Positions 50,091 to 59,146 are shown, numbered from the stretch's first letter. The stretch is 64,000 nucleotides of DNA from Azospirillum canadense (GCF_025961225.1 NZ_JAOQNG010000004.1:341001-405000), one strand, 5' to 3'. Made by a program: numbers and translations. Notes: generated by a model not told the origin, from the letters alone.

Positions 50091-51451
50091 CGAGCGAACT
50101 CCTTCTGCGAGGTCGGGGAAACGTTGGCGGCGTTTTGGGCGGCGTTTTCAGGAATGAGGTCCGGGGCGAAGCCGGCCGCGAGGTAGGCGAGCACGCTTTT
50201 CGCCAGGGCGACGATGTCGGTCAGCGTGGTGTGCTCGTCCGGGGAATGGATGTGCCGGTCGGGCCGGCCGAGGCCGGTCAGCAGCACCTCCTGCATGCCT
50301 GTCCGCTGCACCCAGCCGAAGTCGGAGCAACTGGAGGCACCCCAGGCGCGGAACTCCTCCGGCCGGTAGCCGAAGCCGGCCGACAGGGCGGCCTGCCAGC
50401 GCGGCCAGTGCGGACCGGTCGGGTCGGACGTCGGGGCGAGGTGACCGACGAGGTGGGTTTCGATCTGCACGCTGGGGGAGGCCGCCTTCACCGGCTCCAT
50501 GGCCGCGGCGATGGCGCCGGCGATCTCCGCATAGGCGTCCTCAAACCGCTCCTCGGGCGCGTAGCGCCGCGACACCAGGATCTCGAACAAAGACGGAACC
50601 TGCCCGCCGGCCGTGCCGCCGTTGGCGGCGGCGATGTCCAATCGCGCGGTTAGCGGGCCGGTGGCTGTGGGCGGGGCCGGCAGGGTGGAGGTGCGGGCGG
50701 CGACCGTGGGCTTCAGCGCGGCGAGCGCCTGGAGCGCTGGCAGCGCGGCCTCGATGGCGTTGACACCGGCGCCGCTGTTGTTGCCCTCGCCCGCGTGGAC
50801 GGTGTGGCCGTGGATGCGGACCAGCAGGTTGAACAGGCCGAAGCAGCCGGCCCAAATCCGCGGGGCGGCGGTGCCGTTGAAGTTCAGGATGTGGCCTTTC
50901 AGCAGCCCCAGCTCCGCCAGATAGCGGATGCCGGGGTACAGCCCGCCCTCCTCGTCGGTGCAGAACAGCAGCGTCGGGTCGTAGGCGAGGTCCAGGCCGC
51001 TGGCCTGTGCGGCGCGCAGCGCCAGCAGGACCGCGACGATGGTGCCCTTCATGTCGGCGGCACCCAGCCCGTAGAGCCGGTCGCCCTCGCGCGTCAGGGC
51101 CAGCGGATCGCGCGTCCAGCCGGGGGCGGCCGGGACGGTGTCCACGTGGAAGTAGAGCCCGAGAACGGGCTTGCCCGTTTCGCGCTCCCCAATGAGATTG
51201 GTGCGCTGTCCTTTCGCCCAGTTGCCGGGAGCCGCCCACAGCGCCTCCGGCACCACGACGCGCTGGGACTGGAAGCCCAGCGGGGCGATCAGCTCGTCCA
51301 TCAGGTCGGCGAAGGCGTCGTAGCCGGCGCCGGGAGGAAAGGCAGTGTCGATGGCGATCATGCGCGCGAAGTCGGCGACAGCGCTTTCCGCCGCGCGCTC
51401 GATCCAGGCCATCGCGCCATCAAGGCTTTTCATGGCACCGAGGTCATTCAT
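50087..51451 (-). CDS. M20-family peptidase/deacylase, first gene of the peptide operon
   Basis: The 454-residue zinc hydrolase has YFHVDTVPAAPGW near residue 105, the di-glutamate motif CTDEEGGLYPG and HTVHAGEGNNSGAGVNAIEA in the lid domain. It is the first gene of the operon and lies opposite the HutC-type regulator gene. With the second M20 enzyme at the other end, the operon encodes import and two hydrolysis steps. Start ATG 51451 is the best of several; 51433 and 51484 are possible. Confidence 0.87.
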   Translation of the reverse strand: MNDLGAMKSLDGAMAWIERAAESAVADFARMIAIDTAFPPGAGYDAFADLMDELIAPLGFQSQRVVVPEALWAAPGNWAKGQRTNLIGERETGKPVLGLYFHVDTVPAAPGWTRDPLALTREGDRLYGLGAADMKGTIVAVLLALRAAQASGLDLAYDPTLLFCTDEEGGLYPGIRYLAELGLLKGHILNFNGTAAPRIWAGCFGLFNLLVRIHGHTVHAGEGNNSGAGVNAIEAALPALQALAALKPTVAARTSTLPAPPTATGPLTARLDIAAANGGTAGGQVPSLFEILVSRRYAPEERFEDAYAEIAGAIAAAMEPVKAASPSVQIETHLVGHLAPTSDPTGPHWPRWQAALSAGFGYRPEEFRAWGASSCSDFGWVQRTGMQEVLLTGLGRPDRHIHSPDEHTTLTDIVALAKSVLAYLAAGFAPDLIPENAAQNAANVSPTSQKEFAR

Positions 51452-51492
51452 GGAACACACCGGGCATGGCTTCGGGCATGGCATCCACCGGG

Positions 51493-51519
51493 CTATTTCT
51501 ATATTCTATAAAGAAATAG
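51493..51519. promoter_or_regulatory. AT-rich inverted repeat between the peptide operon and the HutC-type regulator
   Basis: CTATTTCT (51493-51500) and AGAAATAG (51512-51519) are perfect 8-bp arms around an 11-nt AT-rich spacer. The AT-richness stands out from the surrounding DNA and the site lies between two divergent starts, so it is a likely operator. Confidence 0.5.
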
Positions 51520-51565
51520 ACGGCCGGACAGACACTTTGTCAATCGTCAAGTTTTGAGCAACAAA

Positions 51566-52348
51566 ATGACCGATTATGAGGCGGCGGTGGCGAAAAAACA
51601 GGCAAGCGGGCCAGCAAGCGGGTTAGCCGAGCTTCCGGTGCCGCTGTACGAGCATGTGAAGCGGCGCATGGCGGAGGCCATTCTGCTCGGCGAATGGCCG
51701 CCGGGCATGGTGCTGCCGGGGGAGGTGGCGCTGGCCGCCGAGTATGGCGTCGCGGTGGGCACGATGCGCCGCGCGCTGGCCGATCTGACCGCCGACGGCA
51801 TGCTGATGCGCCGGCGCAAGACCGGCACCATCGTCACCGGCCGCACGCCGCAGCACAGCCTGCGATTCTTCTTCCAGTACTACCGGATGCACGGCCCCGA
51901 CGGCCGGCTGCTGACCTCGGAGGCGGAGGTGAGGCGCCTTGTGATCGAGCCGGCCACATCGGCGGAGGCGCTGCTGTTCGGAGAGGCGGAGGGGGAGCCG
52001 ATGCTCCGCATCGAGCGCGTGCGCCGGGTCGACGGCCGGGCGGTGATGCGCTCGCGCATGGCGCTGGTTGCCCGCCGGCTGCCGAATTTCCCGATGGAGC
52101 CGGCCGAGGTGCCGCAGCGCCTGTACATCCACCTGCTCGACTCCTACGGCATCCGCATCTCCGCGGTGCGGGAACAGGTGTCCGCCGGCCTCGCCATCGA
52201 TGAGGATCGCGCCGTCCTGGACCTGCCCGACCCGGCCGCCCTGCTGGTCATCGATGAGGAAGCGTTCGATCAGGCCGGGGCACTGACCATCGTCGGCCAT
52301 CACCGAACGCTGGCCGACAACCACCGCTACGTCAACGAGGTGCGATGA
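51566..52348 (+). CDS. GntR-family regulator, HutC subfamily (UTRA domain)
   Basis: The 260-residue product has a GntR winged helix (LYEHVKRRMAEAILLGEWPPGMVLPGE, then AAEYGVAVGTMRRALADL, residues about 28-90) and a UTRA ligand domain (about 105-245, with RRLPNFPMEPAEVPQRLYIHLLDSYGI). HutC-type proteins usually repress the operon next to them until a substrate appears. Here that is the divergent M20-peptide transporter operon. ATG 51566 or TTG 51554 may be the start; neither has a strong ribosome binding site. Confidence 0.87.
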   Translation: MTDYEAAVAKKQASGPASGLAELPVPLYEHVKRRMAEAILLGEWPPGMVLPGEVALAAEYGVAVGTMRRALADLTADGMLMRRRKTGTIVTGRTPQHSLRFFFQYYRMHGPDGRLLTSEAEVRRLVIEPATSAEALLFGEAEGEPMLRIERVRRVDGRAVMRSRMALVARRLPNFPMEPAEVPQRLYIHLLDSYGIRISAVREQVSAGLAIDEDRAVLDLPDPAALLVIDEEAFDQAGALTIVGHHRTLADNHRYVNEVR

Positions 52349-52527
52349 GGTAATGGTCGGTCTTCGCCACTGCGAATGCAGTAATACGCCTCACTGAAAG
52401 TCAGAAAAACGGACAAAATCAGGCCTGCTATGCGGGCGAAACTCTGCCTGGTGGGCTCGTGGATGCTTCCATTTGTGGCGGTGCAGCGTTAAATCCGTTG
52501 TTCCGCTTCCGCTTGAAGGCAGTCCCG

Positions 52528-53586
52528 ATGATCCGCTTGCCTCGCCTGAACCTCGACGGCTTTACGATGGCGTTGGCGGCGACGGTTGGGCTCGCGACTC
52601 TGCTTCCCGTGCAGGGCGAGGCGGCGGAGGGGATGCATTGGCTGGCGGATGCGGCCATCGCGCTGCTGTTCTTCCTGCACGGCGCCCGCCTGCCGCGCGA
52701 GGAGGTGATCGCCGGCATCGCCCATTGGCGGCTGCACCTGCTGATCCTCTCCCTGACCTACGTCGCCTTCCCGCTGATCGGCTGGCTGGTGGTGGAAACG
52801 ATGCCGGCCAGCCTGCTGCCGCCCGCGCTGGCAATGGGCGTGCAGTTCCTCTGCCTGCTGCCCTCCACCGTGCAGTCCTCCATCGCCTTTACCTCGATGG
52901 CGCGGGGCAACGTCGCGGCGGCGGTGTGCAGTTCGACCCTGTCCAACATCGGCGGCATCCTGGTCACGCCCCTGCTGGTCGCGCTGTTCCTGAAGGTGCA
53001 GGGGGCCACACTGTCGCTCGACACGATCGGGACCATTGCGGCGCAGCTTCTGCTGCCCTTCGTCCTTGGCCAGGTTCTGCGCCCCTGGGTCGGCGGGTGG
53101 GCGGCGCGGCACAAGACGCTGCTGAAGTTCACCGACCGCGGATCGATCCTGCTGGTGGTCTATCTGGCCTTCAGTGAAGCGGTGGCGAACGGGCTGTGGC
53201 TTCAGGTTCCGCCGCAGTCACTCGCCGTGCTGTTGGCCATCGATTGCGTCATCCTGGCGATCTTCCTGGGGGGAACCACGCTGCTCACCCGGCGGCTCGG
53301 CTTCTCGAAGGCCGACGAGACCGCCATCGTCTTCTGCGGGTCGAAGAAGTCGCTGGTCAGCGGTGTGCCCATGGCCGGGGTGCTGTTCTCCCCGGCCACG
53401 GCGGGGCTGGTGCTGCTGCCGGTGATGCTGTTCCACCAGATCCAGCTGATGGCCTGCGCCGTCCTCGCCCGCCGCTACGCCGACGCGGCCGAGGCGCTGG
53501 AGCCGGAAGCCGAAGCTCCGGCCCCGCATCCCAGCGGCAAGCCAGCGCGGATCGCCGCCACCGCCCAGCCGCTGGGCCGTACCTGA
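52528..53586 (+). CDS. BASS-family (bile acid:sodium symporter-like) transporter
   Basis: The 352-residue membrane protein has about nine to ten helices. It carries motifs of the prokaryotic SBF-like/YfeH branch, such as LFFLHGARLPREEVIAGI, LLPSTVQSSIAFTSMARGN and FCGSKKSLVSGVPMAGVLF. The substrate is unknown; relatives move organic anions with sodium or protons. AAGG eight nt before ATG 52528 supports the start. It is convergent with the M24 gene, only four bases away, and not clearly tied to neighbouring pathways. Confidence 0.87.
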   Translation: MIRLPRLNLDGFTMALAATVGLATLLPVQGEAAEGMHWLADAAIALLFFLHGARLPREEVIAGIAHWRLHLLILSLTYVAFPLIGWLVVETMPASLLPPALAMGVQFLCLLPSTVQSSIAFTSMARGNVAAAVCSSTLSNIGGILVTPLLVALFLKVQGATLSLDTIGTIAAQLLLPFVLGQVLRPWVGGWAARHKTLLKFTDRGSILLVVYLAFSEAVANGLWLQVPPQSLAVLLAIDCVILAIFLGGTTLLTRRLGFSKADETAIVFCGSKKSLVSGVPMAGVLFSPATAGLVLLPVMLFHQIQLMACAVLARRYADAAEALEPEAEAPAPHPSGKPARIAATAQPLGRT

Positions 53587-53590
53587 AGCC

Positions 53591-54742
53591 TTAAGCCACG
53601 AACAGGCACCGGGCGGTCTGCGTCAGCCGCTCGGCGCCATGGTCGGTGACCAGGATCGTCTCGCTGAAGGCGATGCCCCAGGCCGACACGTACATGTGGA
53701 AGGTCATGCCCGTCTCCAGCACCCAGTCGGAGGTCGGCAGGAAGACGCGCGTGAAGTCGCTGGTGCGCGGCGTCGACGGCGGGTAGTGGCCGAGCGTGTA
53801 GCCGGTGACGTTGCTGTAGCTGTCGCGCAGGCCCGCGCCGAGGATACCCTCGCGGGCGATGGCGTCGACCTCCCGTGCGAGGGTGCCCGGCCGCATCGCG
53901 GCGAACTGCTGGTCCTGGATGTGGATCAGTGTTTCGGCGGTGTGCCGCTGCTCGTCGGTCGGCGCGCCGATGACCGCCGGGCGCATCAGGCGGGCGCCAT
54001 AGCCGTTGACGGTGGGGATCAGCTCCAGGTGCAGGATCTCGCCGGCGCTCATCGCCCGGCTGTGCAGGTGGCCGTGCAGGAAGCCCAGCCCTGTTCCGGC
54101 GGTGATCGGCCCGGCGCGCCCGGTGTCGGCGCCCAGCCGGACGAAGGCGTGGCTGGCCGCGGCGGCGGCGTCGCGCTCGCTCTTGCCCTCACCGGCCACG
54201 GCGATGGCCTCGGCCATGGCGAGGTCGGCGATGGAGGCCGCCTTGCGGATGTAGGCGATCTCCGTCACCGACTTGCGCGCCCGCAGCACATCCAGGACGC
54301 CCGAAAAATCGACGAAGCGGGCGTCCGGCAGGGCGGCCTGGAGCGCCCGGAAGCGGCGCACCGTCATGCAGTAGGAGTCCTCGTCCAGCCCAAGGCGCAC
54401 GCCGGCCCAGCCGTTCCGCCGCAGCGTGTCGGCCAGCACTGCGACGGGGTCCTCCCAATCGGCGAAGGCGACGTGGCGCGTCAGCCAGGTGTGCTCCTGG
54501 AAGGGGGCGACGTCGATGGCGCGCAGCACCATCACCGGCTCCCCGCTCAGCGGCACGAGGCAGGCGCGGTGCATGGTCTCGGACGGGCCGAAGCCGGTCA
54601 GGTAGGACAGGAACTCGGTCTGGTCGACGAGCAGGACATCGACGCCGCGCGCCTGCATCTGCGCGCGCACCGCCGTCAGACGCGATTCATACTCGGCGGT
54701 CGTGAAGAGGAGCGAGGTCGGCTCCGCGTTGGGTCGGGGCAT
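53591..54742 (-). CDS. M24-family creatinase-like protein with degenerate metal site
   Basis: The 383-residue product has a creatinase N-terminal domain (about 15-145) and a pita-bread M24 domain. The usual metal ligands are largely missing. The Asp-Asp pair is replaced in HLELIPTVNGYGARLMRP and one Glu is lost in GMTFHMYVSA; H in GYTLGHYP and E in SETILV remain. This resembles metal-independent creatinase-type hydrolases more than aminopeptidase P. It is the last gene of the nicotinate run. A role there is possible but not shown. Confidence 0.82.
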   Translation of the reverse strand: MPRPNAEPTSLLFTTAEYESRLTAVRAQMQARGVDVLLVDQTEFLSYLTGFGPSETMHRACLVPLSGEPVMVLRAIDVAPFQEHTWLTRHVAFADWEDPVAVLADTLRRNGWAGVRLGLDEDSYCMTVRRFRALQAALPDARFVDFSGVLDVLRARKSVTEIAYIRKAASIADLAMAEAIAVAGEGKSERDAAAAASHAFVRLGADTGRAGPITAGTGLGFLHGHLHSRAMSAGEILHLELIPTVNGYGARLMRPAVIGAPTDEQRHTAETLIHIQDQQFAAMRPGTLAREVDAIAREGILGAGLRDSYSNVTGYTLGHYPPSTPRTSDFTRVFLPTSDWVLETGMTFHMYVSAWGIAFSETILVTDHGAERLTQTARCLFVA

Positions 54743-54865
54743 TCTCGGCTTTCGACGATAGGTTTTTGACGCGGGGAATGGCGTGGCGCGGGGAAGGGAG
54801 GGGTGCCCGCGCGCTTCGGCCGCAGAGCGCGGCCGGCCGCATCGTCGACCAGGATCTCCGCCGGA

Positions 54866-55654
54866 TCAAGCGGTTGTTGCGCTGGCCTTTGTGACCTTGG
54901 GCTTCCGCTTCTTTGGTGCGGGCGCTTCCGGCACGGCCGGGGCAGGGGCCACCATGCCCGCCGTGACGAAGCTGCTGATGGCCGTCATGATCTCGTCCGG
55001 GTCGTCCGGGTTGCAGACGCCGCGCGCCATCTCCTCCAGCCGGTGGGTGTCGGAAAAGGCGTAGAGATAGGCGCCGATCATCAGCGTGATGCGCCAGTAG
55101 ACGTCCCGCTCCGACAAATGCGGCAGGGCCTCGCGCAGCGCGTCGGCGTAGGCGCGCGTGGACTCGTCGTAGGCCTGGTTGCGCAGCTTGTAGGAGATTT
55201 CCGGCGGTTCGGTGTGCAGGCGGGCGTGCAGCCGCATGAAGGTCCGCCCGCCGTCCGTCTCCCGCATCGACAGGGCCGGCATCAGGAAGGCGTAGACGAT
55301 GTCCGGGACCGACAGCGGCTTCCCGGAGCCGCGCAGAACCTCCAGCCGCTGCAGGCGCTCCTCGGCGATCTGCCGGCCGCGCCGCAGGAAGACCTCCTCA
55401 AACAGGCCGTTCTTGGAGCCGAAATAATAGTTGATCAGCGCCTGGGTGACGTTGGCCCGCTCCGCGACGTTGCGCAGGCTGGTGCCGGCGTAGCCGAGTG
55501 CCGCAAACTCCACCTCCGCCGCGTCGAGGATGGCGTCGCGCACGTGGCTGGTGCCTTCCGGCCGGCCGGGACCGGCCCGCCGCCGTGGCGTCCCATTGGA
55601 AGGGACGTCGGAGGGGGACGGAGCGTCCTGGGGTTTGGTCTTCGCCTGGCTCAT
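54866..55654 (-). CDS. TetR-family regulator in the nicotinate cluster
   Basis: The 262-residue product has a TetR helix-turn-helix (residues about 40-85: AILDAAEVEFAALGYAGTSLR, then NVTQALINYYFGSKNGLFEEV) and a long effector domain of the TetR_C_30-like type. A lysine- and proline-rich tail (APKKRKPKVTKA) ends it. It lies just after nicF on the same strand and is a candidate repressor of the cluster. The known Pseudomonas NicR is a MarR-type protein, so this would be a different control. ATG 55654 is preferred over a TTG at 55678. Confidence 0.87.
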   Translation of the reverse strand: MSQAKTKPQDAPSPSDVPSNGTPRRRAGPGRPEGTSHVRDAILDAAEVEFAALGYAGTSLRNVAERANVTQALINYYFGSKNGLFEEVFLRRGRQIAEERLQRLEVLRGSGKPLSVPDIVYAFLMPALSMRETDGGRTFMRLHARLHTEPPEISYKLRNQAYDESTRAYADALREALPHLSERDVYWRITLMIGAYLYAFSDTHRLEEMARGVCNPDDPDEIMTAISSFVTAGMVAPAPAVPEAPAPKKRKPKVTKASATTA

Positions 55655-55721
55655 TCTCAACGCTGCGTCTCTTCCCAATCCTTCACCATACCACCGTCCC
55701 CCGCCCCGATCACAGGACCGA

Positions 55722-56336
55722 TCACAGCGCGAGGATGCGCTCCGCCGGGACGACGTCGCCGTATTTCTGGGCGATGTCGAACAGGTTGGCCTCGTGTGGG
55801 CCGATGGCCCGGTCGCCGACGCAGTCCGCCATGACCACCGGCCGGAAGCCGTGGCACATGGCGTCGACGACGCTGGCCCGCACGCAGCCGCTGGTCGTCG
55901 CTCCGGCGATGAGAAGTGTCTCGACCCCGCGCTGAGTCAACCAAGGCGCCAGCCCGGTGCCGAAGAAGGCGGACGGGACGGTCTTGCGGACCACCAACTC
56001 GCCCTCCACCGGCGTCAGCTCCGGCACAATGGCGCTGATGGCCGCACGCTCGGTCAGGGTCTGCATGCCCGGCACCTTGATCGAGAAAATGTTCCCGTCG
56101 GAACCGTCGTCGGCGTAGACGATGCGGCTGTGCGCCACCTTCCAGCCGCGCTTGCGGGCCTTGGCCAGGACCTCCGTCGTGCGGGCGATGGCCGGCGGGA
56201 TGTTGCCCCCGCCGAACACCGCCGGGTCAGCGAAGCCGTTGACGAAATCGACGATCAGCAGGCCGATCTGCCCCTGGATGCCCAGCGACCGGCCGAATCC
56301 CTGGCGCTCATAAACCTGCGTTTCAGCGGTGCTCAT
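55722..56336 (-). CDS. nicF: Maleamate amidohydrolase (isochorismatase family)
   Basis: The 204-residue cysteine hydrolase has the family triad in IVDFVNGF (Asp), VRKTVPSAFFGT (Lys) and ATTSGCVRASVVDAM (Cys). Its place next to nicX, nicD and nicE identifies it as NicF, which turns maleamate into maleate and ammonia. Its ATG overlaps the nicX stop (ATGA), so the two are translated together. Confidence 0.9.
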   Translation of the reverse strand: MSTAETQVYERQGFGRSLGIQGQIGLLIVDFVNGFADPAVFGGGNIPPAIARTTEVLAKARKRGWKVAHSRIVYADDGSDGNIFSIKVPGMQTLTERAAISAIVPELTPVEGELVVRKTVPSAFFGTGLAPWLTQRGVETLLIAGATTSGCVRASVVDAMCHGFRPVVMADCVGDRAIGPHEANLFDIAQKYGDVVPAERILAL

Positions 56337-57394
56337 GCGGATACCTTCTTGGTCGTTTCCTTTTGGGCCAGGATCTTGCCGTCGCGCACGATCTCGCGTC
56401 CGTCCAGCGCCACGGTGCAGTTGCGCATGGGGATGTCGATGTGGCAGGCGGTGACGCGCGATCCGCCGGCCTCGTTGTTGGGCCCCATCGAGAACAGGAA
56501 GTTTCCGGCAAACGCGCGGGCGTCCATGCCCAGCGTCTGCTCCCGGTCGTAGAGGCCGAGCGTCGACCAGCGCGCGCGGGCCTGCGTGCCCCAGCCGACG
56601 TGGGAGATGGCGTAAGCCTCCGGGTCGTCGAAGGCGTCCATGTAGTCGTTCAGCAGGTCGGCGTCCAAGCCGCCGGTGATGGCGGTGACGAAGCCGTTTT
56701 CCACCGTCATCTCGATCTGCGAGGTCAGGTAGGACTTCATCGGCAACAGGATGTCGCCCTTGTCCAGCACGATGCGCCCGCTCGCCTTGCCCTCGTTGGG
56801 GAAGGTGAAGCTGAAGCCGCTCGGCCAGTGGTCCCAGCGGCCGGGCTCGTCCACGAAGCCGTATTCCTGGACCACGGGGAACTCGCCGATGGGCAGCCGC
56901 AGGTCGGTGCCGGCCTTGGAGGTGACGCGCATCTCCTTCGCGGCCTTCAGCAGTGCTGCGGCCTCACCCACGATCGCTTTGTCCTCCAGGCTGGGGAGCA
57001 GGCGGACCAGCACCTCCGGCGGTTCGACGGCCAGCAGGATCTTCGTGCCGCTGTCCAGGATCTCCATCTGCTCCGGCGAGAAGAGCAGGGTCATCAGGTC
57101 CAGAACGAGGTCGCTTTCCTTCAGCGCGGCCATGGCGGCGCGGTTGCCGGTCAGCGGCGTGGTGCCGAGATAGGCGAGGCTGTCGCGGCTGTGCGCGAAC
57201 TCCGCGTTCACCGGCGGCAGGTCCAGCCGGTTGACCCGCGCGCCAAGGTTTCCGGCGGCGATCAGGGCGGTGCGCAGGGTCTGCGGGTGGGTGCTGTCGC
57301 TGGTCAGCGCGGTCACCACGTCCTGCGGCTTCAGCTTGGAGAGGGTCAGGACATGGGTCCAGGCGCGGACCATGTCGGCGTCGCTGACGGCCAT
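56333..57394 (-). CDS. nicX: 2,5-dihydroxypyridine 5,6-dioxygenase
   Basis: The 353-residue product matches NicX of Pseudomonas putida throughout, by recall: GTKILLAVEPPEVLVRLLPS, GRWDHWPSGF and the iron-binding histidines in ISHVGWG and the HxD of CHIDIPMRN. It opens the ring of 2,5-dihydroxypyridine to N-formylmaleamate using Fe(II) and O2. GGGAG precedes ATG 57394. The order NicE-NicD-NicX-NicF on one strand agrees with a single operon. Confidence 0.93.
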   Translation of the reverse strand: MAVSDADMVRAWTHVLTLSKLKPQDVVTALTSDSTHPQTLRTALIAAGNLGARVNRLDLPPVNAEFAHSRDSLAYLGTTPLTGNRAAMAALKESDLVLDLMTLLFSPEQMEILDSGTKILLAVEPPEVLVRLLPSLEDKAIVGEAAALLKAAKEMRVTSKAGTDLRLPIGEFPVVQEYGFVDEPGRWDHWPSGFSFTFPNEGKASGRIVLDKGDILLPMKSYLTSQIEMTVENGFVTAITGGLDADLLNDYMDAFDDPEAYAISHVGWGTQARARWSTLGLYDREQTLGMDARAFAGNFLFSMGPNNEAGGSRVTACHIDIPMRNCTVALDGREIVRDGKILAQKETTKKVSA

Positions 57395-57422
57395 GGATGC
57401 TCCCTTTCTGAACGGGGTTTGG

Positions 57423-58232
57423 TCAAACAGGGGTGCCGAGGAAATCGCCGAAGGCGCGGTAGAAGCCTTCCTCGTCGTCCCACGGGATCATGTGCCCGGC
57501 CTTTTCCACCCGGACGGTGCGGATGGCGGGCTGGAGGTCGCGGATCTCCGCCTCGTCCTCCGGCAGGATCACGGTGGCGCCGCCGGCGATCATCAGCAGC
57601 GACGGGCATGTCAGGCGCGGGAAGTCGGCGTGGATGTCGTCGGTCTGGAAGGCCTCGAAGGCGGTGACGATGGCCCGCTCGTCGCAGGTGTGCAGCCACT
57701 CCGCGCGCATGCGCAGTTGCTCGTCGGTCCAGGTCGGGCAGAAGGGCCGCATGGCCTCCAGGTCGGCCCCCTGCCTCATCAGGCGGATGGAGTCCACGTA
57801 CCAGGGCAGCTGCGCCGGGTAGGGCCGGCGGCCGGGGCCGGACACCGGCGGATCGACCATCACCAGCCGGGCCGGCGTGGCGCCGTGCCGGCTGACCGCA
57901 CGCAGGCCGATGCGGGCGCCCATGCTGTGCCCGACCAGCGCGTAGTCTCGAAGGCCCAGCGCCTCGGCGAAGGCCGCGACGTCGGCGGCCATGGCGTCCA
58001 GGCTATAATCCAAGCTGTCCGACGCCTCCGACAGGCCGCGGCCGCGGATGTCGAGCACGTAGGTGTCGAAGTTGCGGCCGAACCGCTCCCCCACGAAGCC
58101 CCAGGTGACCGCCGGGCTGGTGATGCCCGGCACGATGATCACCGGGCGTCCTTTCCCGCCGTAACGCAGGTAATGCTGGCGAATGCCGTTGGCGCGGACG
58201 TTGGCGCCGTACCGGTAGGTGCTGGTCATCAT
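57423..58232 (-). CDS. nicD: N-formylmaleamate deformylase (alpha/beta hydrolase)
   Basis: The 269-residue alpha/beta hydrolase has the Pseudomonas NicD style: NGIRQHYLRYGGKGRP, IVPGITSPAVTWGFV and DPPVSGPGRR. The triad is Ser in GHSMGAR, Asp in MVDPPVSG and His in KAGHMIPWDD. It releases formate from N-formylmaleamate to give maleamate. It starts 8 bases after the nicE stop, with GAGGGG as ribosome binding site; ATG 58232 and 58229 are both possible. Confidence 0.93.
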   Translation of the reverse strand: MMTSTYRYGANVRANGIRQHYLRYGGKGRPVIIVPGITSPAVTWGFVGERFGRNFDTYVLDIRGRGLSEASDSLDYSLDAMAADVAAFAEALGLRDYALVGHSMGARIGLRAVSRHGATPARLVMVDPPVSGPGRRPYPAQLPWYVDSIRLMRQGADLEAMRPFCPTWTDEQLRMRAEWLHTCDERAIVTAFEAFQTDDIHADFPRLTCPSLLMIAGGATVILPEDEAEIRDLQPAIRTVRVEKAGHMIPWDDEEGFYRAFGDFLGTPV

Positions 58233-58240
58233 CCCACCCC

Positions 58241-58996
58241 TCAGTAGGCGCCGGAGAGCAGCGCGCCGGCCCCCGGCACAAAGGTTTTCAGGTCGAGCGC
58301 CTTCAGCATCGCGTAGGTCGTGGCGACCGCCGCGGTGACCACCGGCTTGCCGGTCATCGCCTCCACCTGCGGGATGGCGGGCAGCGAGGGCATCTGCACG
58401 CAGGCCGACAGGACGACCGCGTCGACGTTGGACGTCTCCATGCCCGCCACGATCTGCGGCAGGCGGGCCGGGTCGTGGCGGCCGACCTCCAGGTTGTCGG
58501 GGATCTCCAGCGCGCGCCAGTCCACGACTTGCACGCCCTCATGCTCGATGTAGTCGACGACGAGCTGGGTCAGCGGCTTCATGTAGGGGGCGACCAGCGC
58601 GATGCGCTTCGCCCCAATGACGTGCAGCGCGTCGACCAGCGCGCCGGCGCTGGTGATGACCGGAGCGGCTCCGCCATTCTCCTGGGTGCGGGAATGCAGC
58701 CGCTCCTGCGAGGTGCGGTGGTAGCCCTTGCCCATGCTCATGATCGCGACGAGGCAGGCGTAGCCCAGCACGTCCACGCGGGCGTCGGACAGCTCCAGGG
58801 CGCAGCGGTCGGACTCCGCGTCCATGGCCGCCAGCTCCTCCTTCTTCACCGTCTTCATGCGCATGCGGCTGGAATGGAAGGTGAAGCGCGTGCCGTGCGC
58901 CAGCGCGTGCGCGGTCAGCATCGACGGGATTTCCGTCTCCATGGTCGTGTTGGAGCTGGGGACGATCTGGCCGATGCGGTGGGTCTTGGTGTGCAT
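58241..58996 (-). CDS. nicE: Maleate cis-trans isomerase
   Basis: The 251-residue product belongs to the Asp/Glu racemase superfamily with the maleate isomerase start RIGQIVPSSNTTMETEIP. Its two catalytic cysteines are C81 (GYACLVAIM) and C199 (LSACVQMPSL). It turns maleate into fumarate, the last step of the pathway into the TCA cycle. AAGGAT lies just before ATG 58996. A 115-bp inverted repeat separates it from nicC upstream. Confidence 0.93.
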   Translation of the reverse strand: MHTKTHRIGQIVPSSNTTMETEIPSMLTAHALAHGTRFTFHSSRMRMKTVKKEELAAMDAESDRCALELSDARVDVLGYACLVAIMSMGKGYHRTSQERLHSRTQENGGAAPVITSAGALVDALHVIGAKRIALVAPYMKPLTQLVVDYIEHEGVQVVDWRALEIPDNLEVGRHDPARLPQIVAGMETSNVDAVVLSACVQMPSLPAIPQVEAMTGKPVVTAAVATTYAMLKALDLKTFVPGAGALLSGAY

Positions 58997-59031
58997 GGTT
59001 GATCCTTGGGGATTTCTTTGAAGGGCCGGTT

Positions 59032-59146
59032 TTCACCACCAAGGCACCAAGACACCAAGTGAGAGGCCCGGCCCGGAACGCTGACCGGAGCCGATGCGAA
59101 AGCACTATGGAGCTTCTTGGTGACTTGGTGTCTTGGTGGTGAATCC
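59032..59146. repeat. Long inverted repeat with octamer-built arms (copy 4)
   Basis: Left arm 59032-59059 and right arm 59113-59146 carry CACCAAG units every 8 nt. In reverse orientation the loop is about three-quarters alike with that of copy 1 (shared TCGGCTCCGGT and TCACTTGGTG). It lies between nicC and nicE inside a probable transcript. Confidence 0.9.
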
